Positions 26,820 through 34,252 of a stretch of DNA of 64,000 bases are shown one piece after another. Made by a program: the position numbers and the translations under genes. The notes under the pieces were generated by a model, which was not told the DNA's origin, ran no database searches, and saw only the letters and a program-made list of their open reading frames with translations. Numbering within the stretch: position 1 is the first letter of the stretch; the number at the start of each line of letters is the position of its first letter. Origin of the DNA: CAVXZE01 sp964615365 (GTDB taxonomy: Bacteria; Myxococcota_A; UBA9160; UBA6930); NCBI GenBank assembly GCA_964615365.1, contig CAZTOU010000010.1:1-64000 (forward strand). Direction: 5' to 3'.

Positions 26820-27317
26820 TTGAGCAATCAAGACGAGACGATCGAGGCACTACGAAAAGACCTGTTCCTGGCGACGGCCAATCGTGGCCTGGTCTATACG
26901 GCGATCCTGAAGGAGATGCGCAAGGAGCTCGGAGACGAGAAGGCGAGTCAGATCTTCAAACGAGCCATCTTCGAGCATGGCGCCAAGATGGCGGAGTTCC
27001 TGAATCCGCCCGGTGAACTCGAGGCGTTCAAGGATTGGCTGCTCGCCTTCCTCCCGGACAACGGCGCGATGCAGGAGCCCGAGGTGATGCGCTGTGATGA
27101 AGAAGGACTCGACGTCAAGATGCGCCGATGCCCGCTCAAGGAGGGCTGGCGGATGATGAATCTGAGCGCTGAGGAGGTGGCGGATCTCTGTCGCCACGCC
27201 GACGCCTTCGATCACGGCTTCTTCGGGAGCGTCTTCGACTACTCGATGGATCTCTGGTCGGAGCAGCCGGATGACAGCTGCATCCTCCGTTTTCGACCGA
27301 AGCGCGGGGGAAAGTAG
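26820..27317 (+). CDS. L-2-amino-thiazoline-4-carboxylic acid hydrolase-like protein
   Basis: A 165-residue soluble protein of the ATC_hydrolase family (PF14196). The C-terminal motif is clear: MRCDEEGLDVKMRRCPLKEG, then EEVADLCRHADAFDHGFF. The founding enzymes convert 2-aminothiazoline-4-carboxylate to carbamoyl-cysteine, but most homologues are uncharacterised and the family is large. The TTG start at 26820 is chosen because GAGGAG lies just upstream and the fold begins there. The conserved C-P-L and paired acidic/His residues match a metal-binding role shared with the DUF6125-like protein at 16674. Confidence 0.75.
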   Translation: MSNQDETIEALRKDLFLATANRGLVYTAILKEMRKELGDEKASQIFKRAIFEHGAKMAEFLNPPGELEAFKDWLLAFLPDNGAMQEPEVMRCDEEGLDVKMRRCPLKEGWRMMNLSAEEVADLCRHADAFDHGFFGSVFDYSMDLWSEQPDDSCILRFRPKRGGK

Positions 27318-27383
27318 GCGGGGCAATCGGAAGATCTGCCTGAGATGAGTGAAGATCCAGCAGTTGGATAGGAGGAGAGCGGA

Positions 27384-28472
27384 ATGCCCGAAATCATGAC
27401 AGTCCGGGGTGCGATCAAGCCCGAGGAACTCGGCTTCACGTCGATGCACGAGCACGTCCTGTACGACGGCCGGTGCTTCCGCCGGCGCTTCGGAAACCTC
27501 ATCCCACCGGACCCGCCCGTCAAGCTGGAGGAGCCGCTCACCATCGAGAACCTGGGAAAGCTGAAGCACGGCTTCATCATGAGCCAGGACGCCTTCATGA
27601 TGGAAGACGTGGAGCTGGTGGCTGCAGAGCTGGCCGACTTCAAGGCGGAGGGAGGATCCGCCGTGGTGGACATGAGCACCCCGGGGATGCGCGTGGATCC
27701 CGCCGGTACCCGGCGCGTCTCCGAGCAGAGCGGCGTGCACATCGTGATCACCACCGGCTTCTACTCGCGTGACTCGTGGCCGGAGAGCTTCCTCGCAATG
27801 AATCCCGCCGAGATGGAAGCTCACATCATGCAGGAGATCGAGAAGGGCATCGACGACACCGCCGTGATGCCCGGGCACGTGAAGGTCGCCATCGAAGAGG
27901 ACTTCTCGGAGCCGGAGGTGAATGCGCTCCGGTCCGGCGCCCGCGTCGCCAGGAGAACCGGCTTCTCGATGACCATCCACCAGGGCATGTTGCTCGGGCC
28001 GGACGCCGGGCTCCGCATCGCAGACCTCCTCGCCGAGGAGAAGATCGAGCTCGACCGCGTGGTGATCGCCCACAACGATGGGAACTTCGTGGAGCATGAC
28101 CTCCGCAAGCTGATCCTGGATCCCGAGTCGTGGGACCTGAAGCTCGACATCGCCCGGAAGCTCCTCGAGCGAGGTCTCAATCTGTCCATCGACTGCTTCG
28201 GCCACTACTGGGACGCCGAGGTCCTGGGAGTCACCGCCACACCCGACTGGCAACGGATGGCGGGTCTCGTCAAGCTGATCCAGGAGGGACACGCACCCCA
28301 GCTGGTCGTCGGTACCGACACCTTCGTGAAGCTCCTGCTGCGGCGCTGCGGAGGAGACGGCTACTGCCGTCTGACCAACTTCGTGGCGCCGATGCTGGAA
28401 TCGGTGGGCGTGCCGGCAGAGACGATCCGGCAGATCACCGTCGACAACCCGGCCCGGATCCTCGCCTATTGA
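27384..28472 (+). CDS. Phosphotriesterase-like amidohydrolase (PTE/PLL family)
   Basis: A 362-residue binuclear metal hydrolase. All expected ligands can be seen: the HxH of GFTSMHEHVLYDG (H22, H24), the carbamylated lysine in MPGHVKVAIEED, histidines in SMTIHQGMLL and RVVIAHNDGNF, and the barrel-end aspartate in LVVGTDTFVKL. Family members hydrolyse lactones, organophosphates or related esters; native substrates are usually lactones. SD GGAGGAG precedes the start. It ends 6 bp from the convergent M24 gene. Confidence 0.88.
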   Translation: MPEIMTVRGAIKPEELGFTSMHEHVLYDGRCFRRRFGNLIPPDPPVKLEEPLTIENLGKLKHGFIMSQDAFMMEDVELVAAELADFKAEGGSAVVDMSTPGMRVDPAGTRRVSEQSGVHIVITTGFYSRDSWPESFLAMNPAEMEAHIMQEIEKGIDDTAVMPGHVKVAIEEDFSEPEVNALRSGARVARRTGFSMTIHQGMLLGPDAGLRIADLLAEEKIELDRVVIAHNDGNFVEHDLRKLILDPESWDLKLDIARKLLERGLNLSIDCFGHYWDAEVLGVTATPDWQRMAGLVKLIQEGHAPQLVVGTDTFVKLLLRRCGGDGYCRLTNFVAPMLESVGVPAETIRQITVDNPARILAY

Positions 28473-28478
28473 GTCGAG

Positions 28479-29648
28479 CTACAGATCGAGAACGGTGAGC
28501 TCCAGCGGGGTGGTGGTGAGCATCTCGCCCCCCGAGGCCGTCACGCGGACGGGGCACTCCAGCCGCATTCCGCCCACGCCGGGCACGTTGATCACCATGG
28601 CGGCCACCTCCACCACGTCCTCCTGCAGCACCAGGTCGCGAACCTCGTCGCTGTCGATGATGGGGGGGTACCACTCGTGCCCCACCACGCCGAGACCGTG
28701 GCCAAATCCCGGTAGCGTGTAGCGCTGGTAGTCCGACCGCGAGAGCTCGTCGCTGACCTTCTTGAAGACGTCGCCGATGGTCGAGCCTGCCTTGAGGGAG
28801 GCGATCAGTGTCTCGCACGCAGCCAGATAGGCGTCCGCGAGCTTCTGCTGCTCGGGGGTGGGCGTCCCGAGGATGTAGTTGTGGGAGAGGTCCGAGTAGT
28901 ACTGCTTGTAGGTGGGATGCATGTCCACCAGCAGGCTCTCTCCCCGCTGCACGATCTTGTCCGTCGGCGGAGTACAGCCTCCCACCGCGTACCAGCTTCG
29001 ATGACCCGAGGCGATCTCGCTGGAGCCGGTGACCGGCCAGTGGAACTCGCTCCCGCGTCTGCGCATCTCGAGCTCGCCGATCCCCGCGATCTCCAGCTCG
29101 TTGATTCCCACGTACAGGGACTCGCAGACCTTCTCCTGGGCGGCGTCGGCGATGGCAGCCGCCTGGCGCATCAGCTTGATCTCCCCGGGCTCCTTTACGA
29201 AGGTCACCTCGTCCATGAGATCCAGGGCGTTCACGAAACGCGCCTCGGGAAGCTGCTCCTTCAGGTACTCGTACTCGGTGGCGAAGAGGTAGCCGGCGAT
29301 CACACGGGGCGAGTGGCCCAGCTCGACGCCGATGGTGGCGCGCTCGAGGCCCAGCTCCCGGATCTTCTGCACGGTCCGCTCCCACAGCTCCGCGCCGGGC
29401 AGCGGAGCGCAGGGCACCACGTTCTCCATCCAGGAGTCATCCTTGACGCGCTCGGCGTCCATGAGCAGTGTGTGCAGAGCGAGATAGCCTTCCTGCGAAG
29501 CCAGCAGCACGCTTCGCCAGGGGACGAAGGCCCCCGCGATGTAGTTGACGCTCTTGCCGCGGGTAGCGAGAAAGAGGTCGATTCCCCGGGATTTCATCGC
29601 CTCGCGCATCTTCTCGACGCGGCCGGCGTAGTCGATGTGGATGTCCAT
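28479..29648 (-). CDS. M24 family metallopeptidase (Xaa-Pro aminopeptidase-like)
   Basis: A 389-residue pita-bread-fold protein, cytoplasmic. An N-terminal creatinase/prolidase domain (RGIDLFLATRGKSVNYIAG) is followed by the catalytic domain with metal aspartates in SLLVDMHPTYKQYYSDLSHN, the metal histidine in LPGFGHGLGVVGHE, and acidic residues in VVEVAAMV and GGMRLECPVRVT. The pattern around the first glutamate is divergent from peptidases, so it may be a creatinase-type hydrolase rather than a peptidase. SD AGGAGAAGG precedes ATG 29648. Confidence 0.85.
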   Translation of the reverse strand: MDIHIDYAGRVEKMREAMKSRGIDLFLATRGKSVNYIAGAFVPWRSVLLASQEGYLALHTLLMDAERVKDDSWMENVVPCAPLPGAELWERTVQKIRELGLERATIGVELGHSPRVIAGYLFATEYEYLKEQLPEARFVNALDLMDEVTFVKEPGEIKLMRQAAAIADAAQEKVCESLYVGINELEIAGIGELEMRRRGSEFHWPVTGSSEIASGHRSWYAVGGCTPPTDKIVQRGESLLVDMHPTYKQYYSDLSHNYILGTPTPEQQKLADAYLAACETLIASLKAGSTIGDVFKKVSDELSRSDYQRYTLPGFGHGLGVVGHEWYPPIIDSDEVRDLVLQEDVVEVAAMVINVPGVGGMRLECPVRVTASGGEMLTTTPLELTVLDL

Positions 29649-29770
29649 CAGCCTTCTCCTGAGTGTCGGGCTCCCTCCCGCGCAATGTTCCAGCGCGAAG
29701 AAGCGACGCCGAGACGATAACCATCGGAGGATGCCCGCGCACGGGTCGGCGAACGGCTCCTTCCTCGGTC

Positions 29771-30769
29771 TCAGCTCGAGGGCGGCTCCTCTGGGACCGC
29801 CGGTGCCGCGGCGGCGAAGTGGCCCGCCCCCAGCAGCTTTTCCATGAAGGACGGCTCGTAGGCCGTCTCGGGCTGCTCCCGCACCATCCGATCGAGAAAC
29901 CGAGCGTCCTCCCCCACCAGAATGCGCCACTCCCCGCTGCGAACTCCATCCAGGATGATGGTGGCCGCCTCCACTGCGGTGGTCGGAGCCTGGTCGCGGA
30001 AGTCCTCCATTCGCTGCCGGATCACCGCCCTGAGCAGATCGTCGCCGACTCCGTCGGTGGGGATCCCCTGGCGCGCCAGTCTCTCCCGCAGCTGCATGAG
30101 CTCCTCGGCCGACATGTCCTCCGCGCTGGGCTTGCCGAGAACCGCGCGCGAGTTGATGGCGATCGAGGTGCCGATATGTCCGGGCATCACCACCACCGCC
30201 TTGACGTGCGGCGCGAAGCTGCGCAGGTCGTTGATCAGCGACTCCGTGAAACCCTTCACGGCGAACTTCGCGGTGCTGTAGGCCGTGTGGGGCATGCCGG
30301 GTCCCAGCGTCGCCCAGAAGCCGTTCACACTGCTGATGTTGACGATGTACCCCTCGCTGCTGGCGATGAGAAGCGGCAGAAACGCCCGCGCGCAGTAGTA
30401 GACGCCGAACCAGCAGACACCGAAGGTCCGCTCCCACTCGGTGCGATCGTCGAGAACGAAGCTCCCGCCGCCGCCGATGCCCGCATTGCTGAACAGGAGA
30501 TGGATGTGATCCGTGCCGTGCTCCCGCAGCACGGCATCGCGGAAGGCTTCTACCTGGTCCTCGATAGAGACGTCGCACTCGTGACTGGTGATGCGCGTGC
30601 CACCTGGCGCACGCTCCTGACAGGCCCTTCGGGTCTCCTCCATGTTCTCGACCAGGACGTCGCAGATCGCCAGGTGGCAACCCTCCGACGCCAGTTGGAG
30701 GGCCAGCTCCCGGCCGATGCCGGTCCCAGTTCCCGTAATCACTGCGAGCTTGTCGTGGAAGTCACGCAT
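29771..30769 (-). CDS. Short-chain dehydrogenase/reductase
   Basis: A 332-residue classical SDR, longer than the usual 250 because of a C-terminal extension of about 70 residues. Seen are the NAD(P) motif LAVITGTGTGIGRELALQLA, the NAG motif LLFSNAGIGGGG, catalytic serine in NISSVNGFW and the YxxxK in HTAYSTAKFAVKGF. ATG 30769 is chosen as start because the fold begins immediately after it; 13 further residues would be added from an earlier in-frame codon. Substrate unknown; it lies between the M24 gene and the porin on the same strand. Confidence 0.85.
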   Translation of the reverse strand: MRDFHDKLAVITGTGTGIGRELALQLASEGCHLAICDVLVENMEETRRACQERAPGGTRITSHECDVSIEDQVEAFRDAVLREHGTDHIHLLFSNAGIGGGGSFVLDDRTEWERTFGVCWFGVYYCARAFLPLLIASSEGYIVNISSVNGFWATLGPGMPHTAYSTAKFAVKGFTESLINDLRSFAPHVKAVVVMPGHIGTSIAINSRAVLGKPSAEDMSAEELMQLRERLARQGIPTDGVGDDLLRAVIRQRMEDFRDQAPTTAVEAATIILDGVRSGEWRILVGEDARFLDRMVREQPETAYEPSFMEKLLGAGHFAAAAPAVPEEPPSS

Positions 30770-30818
30770 CACCTGTCCCTCCAGTGGCTGAGGGGCGGAT
30801 GATGACATCGTCCTGGGG

Positions 30819-30848
30819 GGAGGCCAACCCGAAGCCGCGGAGGCCTCC
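30819..30848 (-). terminator. Possible terminator hairpin after the porin gene
   Basis: A perfect 7-bp inverted repeat (GGAGGCC/GGCCTCC, 16-nt loop) begins 4 bp beyond the porin stop on the minus strand. It is followed by a C-run, not a U-run, so intrinsic termination is only possible, not shown. Confidence 0.35.
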
Positions 30849-30852
30849 TGAC

Positions 30853-32223
30853 TCAGAACCCTACAGTGGCCTGAAGCGTAACAACGTGCTGATCGTCTCC
30901 AGTGAAGGTGCTGGTAGTGGGGAAGCTGCTGCTACTGCCCCCCTGATGCAGAAGCGACCAGTCGAGGGTCAGCTTGGCGTCGTGGCCTTTCAAGAAGTAG
31001 TTGATGCCCACACTGGGAATCATCGTATCCGCGGCAGAGTCCGGGGCCACGTGTTCCCAGCGGAAGTACGGCTGAATCCTGCCAGGTCCGTACGCACCAG
31101 GTAGGAGGTAACCGCCCTGGACATAGTAGAGGTGTGCGTCTTCTCCAGCATTCAGCCGACTGAAGGCGAGCCTCTGGGTCGCGTTCATTATCCTGATATA
31201 GGCAGCTTCCAGGGTTACCGCACCGTCACCGACGGGATGGTCATAGAAGAGGTCCGCGGTCCACCCGAGACTCCTTTCATCATCGTTGCCGCCGAGTTGG
31301 AGATCATCTTGATAGTCGAGGCCGAAGCCGAGGGCGAGAACGTTCTTGGTGCCCAGGTAGGTCCCTTTGTTGAACCAGGAGGTCTCCGGCTCCAGCAGAT
31401 TGAAGGAAACGCGCCCCGCGTATCGCAGGCTGTCGTTTTCGTTTCTGCCACCCTCTACACCTTCGAAGATACCCAACCGGTATTGGATCTTCCCGTCAAA
31501 GGGATTGCCCCAGAGCAGGATCCCGTCGTCGCGACCCACCTTGCTGGCATAGAAGATTCCGCCGCGGACGCCACCCTGGGCAAAGGTGAGGTCCAACGGC
31601 AACATCGCAAAGGTCGAGGTGGTCCCGTAATTGCGGGTGAAGGGAACGTACATTCTTCCTAGCTGCGCCGTGAGGGCATCATTGAACTTGTAGTGGATCC
31701 AGGCATCTCTGACTGCGATACCGGTTCCGAGGCCCATTCCCGAGTTGCTCAAGCCCTCCTGACCAATTCGGTCAGCAGCGATATGGGCAAAGAATCCCAT
31801 ATCATCGGTGACGTTCCCCTTCAGGGAGAGATAGGCTCTTCGTATCATGAAGTCGTGTAGGTTGTCGCTTCCACTGTTCTTCCCATCCTCCATGAACTGA
31901 TACCAGCCCTGGGTGCGGAAGCCGATCTTGAAATCCCGGTCACCCCAGGCCTTTGCGAATGTGGCCAGTGCAGAATCATCGCTGCCGGCAGGTGAGTTCT
32001 TCTCGCGCTCCAGTCTCGCGCTTTGCTCTTCTTCCAGCGTGTGGATCCGCTGCTTGAGAACTTCGATCTCGGCGTCCCGCTTCTTCTCGAAATCCTCCAA
32101 CCTCTTGAGGAGCATCTCGATCTCAGCATCTCGATCGGCGGCATAGACATCGCCGACTTGAATCGAGGTCATGCCAATCACAAGCAACAACGCGCACAAC
32201 ACCCCAATCGCCGACCTCACCAT
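30853..32223 (-). CDS. Outer-membrane porin (phosphate-selective porin O/P-like) with N-terminal coiled coil
   Basis: A 456-residue outer-membrane beta-barrel. A signal peptide (MVRSAIGVLCALLLVIGMTS) leads to a coiled-coil segment (residues about 29-65, IEMLLKRLEDFEKKRDAEIE), then a long amphipathic barrel rich in aromatic and glycine residues and ending in phenylalanine (LQATVGF), as needed for barrel assembly. SD GGAGGTG lies just before ATG 32223; a longer in-frame extension is unlikely because the signal peptide starts here. It is divergent from the Rrf2 regulator across a 235-bp region holding a dyad. The transported anion is not known. Confidence 0.85.
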   Translation of the reverse strand: MVRSAIGVLCALLLVIGMTSIQVGDVYAADRDAEIEMLLKRLEDFEKKRDAEIEVLKQRIHTLEEEQSARLEREKNSPAGSDDSALATFAKAWGDRDFKIGFRTQGWYQFMEDGKNSGSDNLHDFMIRRAYLSLKGNVTDDMGFFAHIAADRIGQEGLSNSGMGLGTGIAVRDAWIHYKFNDALTAQLGRMYVPFTRNYGTTSTFAMLPLDLTFAQGGVRGGIFYASKVGRDDGILLWGNPFDGKIQYRLGIFEGVEGGRNENDSLRYAGRVSFNLLEPETSWFNKGTYLGTKNVLALGFGLDYQDDLQLGGNDDERSLGWTADLFYDHPVGDGAVTLEAAYIRIMNATQRLAFSRLNAGEDAHLYYVQGGYLLPGAYGPGRIQPYFRWEHVAPDSAADTMIPSVGINYFLKGHDAKLTLDWSLLHQGGSSSSFPTTSTFTGDDQHVVTLQATVGF

Positions 32224-32363
32224 TTCACCTCCCCTTGTCTTCTTGGTCGTCGTCTGTCGTCCTAGCCCTTGGCCTTCTTGTCGAAACGGTCGATCTGGCC
32301 CGCGGCCGCGGAATGGCTCGAGGATCGCCACCGCTCCTGCGGAAGAGCACCCCAAAAAAGTCC

Positions 32364-32392
32364 TTGACAAAGTAAATCGATTGATTTACTCA
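32364..32392 (+). promoter_or_regulatory. TTGACA box followed by an 8-bp dyad, likely promoter/operator of the Rrf2 operon
   Basis: TTGACA at 32364-32369 is a consensus -35 box. Directly after it lies a perfect inverted repeat AGTAAATC-GATT-GATTTACT (32371-32390) in an AT-rich patch unlike the GC-rich surroundings. A weak -10-like TACTCA falls at 17-bp spacing. The dyad therefore fills the -35/-10 spacer, the expected place for repression. Binding by the adjacent Rrf2-type regulator is inferred from position and symmetry. The dyad is also 148 bp upstream of the divergent porin start. Confidence 0.65.
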
Positions 32393-32458
32393 GGTTTTCG
32401 TTGTGTCTTATTTGTCCCCGCCGTAACCGCCTGATTACGCTGGAGGATCCAACCCTCC

Positions 32459-32941
32459 GTGAAGCTCTCGACCCGCGCCAGATACGCCCTGCGAATGATG
32501 GTCGATCTCGCCAAGAGGCCTGGGGCGGACCCCGTGACGCTCCGTGAGATAGCAGAAAACACCGCAATATCAAAGCCTTACCTCGATCAGCTAGCCATCA
32601 GCCTGAAGACCTCTGCCCTCATCCGCTCCATGCGCGGTAGAGGGGGGGGCTACCAGCTGACAAGGCCGGCGGAGGAGATCTCGGTCGGACAGATCATCGA
32701 GGCCACCATCGGGCCCATCAACGTGGTCGACTGCGTGATGCGTCCGGAGACCTGCGACAGATCGGAATGCTGTGAGTGCCGGTGGGTGTATCAGCGGATC
32801 AACGACGAGGTCACGAATTTATTGAACGGCATGTCCCTGGGTGAGCTGGCCCAGAGGGACATCGGTGAGTCGGAAGGCGGAGGATGCAGCGGATTGGGTG
32901 GCGTGCCTCCTGCTGCGGGCAACGCCCCAACCCTCGAATAG
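32459..32941 (+). CDS. Rrf2 family transcriptional regulator (IscR-like, Fe-S-sensing type)
   Basis: A 160-residue winged-helix repressor. Typical Rrf2 order is seen: MKLSTRARYALRMMVDLA, recognition helix region SKPYLDQLAISLKTSALI, and the wing SMRGRGGGYQLTRPAEEI. The cysteines C92, C99 and C104/C105/C107 sit close to the cluster ligands of E. coli IscR (C92, C98, C104), so a [2Fe-2S] or other cluster is plausible. The start is GTG with GGAGGA 11 nt upstream. It heads a seven-gene operon and probably represses it through the upstream dyad. A glycine/proline-rich tail of about 25 residues is extra. Confidence 0.88.
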   Translation: MKLSTRARYALRMMVDLAKRPGADPVTLREIAENTAISKPYLDQLAISLKTSALIRSMRGRGGGYQLTRPAEEISVGQIIEATIGPINVVDCVMRPETCDRSECCECRWVYQRINDEVTNLLNGMSLGELAQRDIGESEGGGCSGLGGVPPAAGNAPTLE

Positions 32942-33020
32942 AGGCTGAACCAGAGAAACGCAGTTCGCTGAAGCTGGGAGTCCGCGAAGGCAAACAGACA
33001 CAGACTCGGAGGATCGACCG

Positions 33021-33551
33021 ATGGTGGAGAGAACAATCGGGAACAGGGTGATTCGCCTGGTTCGCGGTGATATCGCCGACCTGGAGGTCGAAGCTTTCGC
33101 CTTCGACATCACCGCAGACTGTCAGCTCGGATCAGGCTACGGCGGCGCCATAGCGCAACGCGGTGGGAAGGCCGTTCAGGAGGAGCTCAACGCCATCGGC
33201 TCTCTGCCGACGGGCGAGGCCGTGGTAACTGGGGCCGGCAAGATGAAGGCCGGCCACATCATTCACACCAACGGCCCCAAGTTCCGCGAGCCAGGGACGG
33301 CGGAGAAGCTCACCATGGCGACGAAGTCCGTGCTGCGCAGGGCGGACGAGAAGGGGATCACCGAACTCGCCCTGCCCCCGATCGGAACCGGCTTGTACCA
33401 GGTTCCTCTGGACCTGTGCGCGAGCGTGATGGTGGATACGGTGGCCGAGCACCTGCAGAACGGCCAGACCAGCCTGGAGGTGGTGTCGTTCGTGGCCCTC
33501 GACAGCCGAGAGCTGGGACCCCTGCAGGCAAAGATCGAAGGAGGAGCCTGA
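33021..33551 (+). CDS. Macro domain protein
   Basis: A 176-residue single macro (A1pp) domain, which binds ADP-ribose or its derivatives. Seen are RLVRGDIADLEVEAFAFD (first strand and adenine aspartate), the phosphate-contact loop GSGYGGAIAQRGG, and the second loop LALPPIGTGLYQVP. Family members remove ADP-ribose from proteins, hydrolyse O-acetyl-ADP-ribose, or only bind ligand. The usual NAAN motif is replaced by FAFDITAD, so the hydrolytic activity of MacroD-type proteins is uncertain. SD GGAGG precedes ATG 33021. It is the second gene of the operon, ending 1 bp before the haem-b subunit. Confidence 0.87.
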   Translation: MVERTIGNRVIRLVRGDIADLEVEAFAFDITADCQLGSGYGGAIAQRGGKAVQEELNAIGSLPTGEAVVTGAGKMKAGHIIHTNGPKFREPGTAEKLTMATKSVLRRADEKGITELALPPIGTGLYQVPLDLCASVMVDTVAEHLQNGQTSLEVVSFVALDSRELGPLQAKIEGGA

Positions 33552-33552
33552 G

Positions 33553-34242
33553 ATGCACGGAGAGGCGAGCAGCGCGCTCCACACTGCGGAGGTCGTCCAC
33601 TGGATCACGCTCGGCGTGATGGCAATCGTCTACACGCTCCGGGTGCTCTGGCTCCTCCGGTTCAAGGCCGGCAAGGACCGCTCGCCACCCGGCGGCGGGG
33701 GTCGCACCTCGGCGAAGGGGAGCGCCTACTATTCGCTCGCGAACTTTGCCATGCCATGGACCATGGAGAGCTCGCGGCGAGGCTGGTTCTTCTATCTCAC
33801 CTTTGCCGTATTCCACCTCGGAATCACCTGCGGGATCGCGCTGGCCTTCATCAGCACCCTCTACCGGCCCTTCGTCGAGTTGCCCGCGGTCGCCTGGATC
33901 TTCGGCACGCTCATCGGGCTGGCATTCTTGATCGGGATCGGCAGGATGGTTCGCCGGGTGAGCGTGCCCGTCATGCGGCTGATCAGCACGCCCGACGATT
34001 ACTTCTCCCTCTCCATGCTCACGATCTGGTTCCTGATCGGCACCGCCACGCAGGCCCACATTGCGGGAGTCCGGCAGTTCCCGCAGGAAGGCTGGATCAT
34101 CGCCTATCTCTATCTGACCAGCTTCTTCCTGCTCTACGTGCCGTTCTCGAAGATCTCGCACTATCTCTACTACCCGTTCACCCGGTGGTACATCGGCAAG
34201 GCGCTCGGCCACCGCGGCAGCTATCCGGTCTTGAGAGGGTGA
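33553..34242 (+). CDS. NarI/DsrM-like cytochrome b membrane subunit
   Basis: A 229-residue inner-membrane protein with about five or six helices, related to NarI, DsrM and HdrE. Likely haem ligands are the histidines in LHTAEVVHWITLGVMA, VFHLGITCGIA and KISHYLYYPFTRWYIGKALG. Such subunits oxidise or reduce the quinone pool and pass electrons to an attached iron-sulfur protein. The next gene, 10 bp downstream, encodes the matching DsrK/HdrD-like partner. Start ATG 33553 follows GGAGGAG inside the macro gene end. No nitrate reductase alpha/beta subunits are nearby, so it is not a nitrate reductase. Confidence 0.87.
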   Translation: MHGEASSALHTAEVVHWITLGVMAIVYTLRVLWLLRFKAGKDRSPPGGGGRTSAKGSAYYSLANFAMPWTMESSRRGWFFYLTFAVFHLGITCGIALAFISTLYRPFVELPAVAWIFGTLIGLAFLIGIGRMVRRVSVPVMRLISTPDDYFSLSMLTIWFLIGTATQAHIAGVRQFPQEGWIIAYLYLTSFFLLYVPFSKISHYLYYPFTRWYIGKALGHRGSYPVLRG

Positions 34243-34252
34243 GGAGGACGAC

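Noticed and set aside
28479..29648. Loss of a metal-binding glutamate in the M24 protein
   Set aside because: With a small gap shift, the glutamate in VVEVAAMV takes the expected place, so loss cannot be claimed.
28479..30680. One very long minus-strand frame appearing to join the M24 peptidase to sequence over the SDR gene
   Set aside because: The upstream part is an out-of-frame shadow of the SDR; the M24 gene has its own SD and ATG at 29648.
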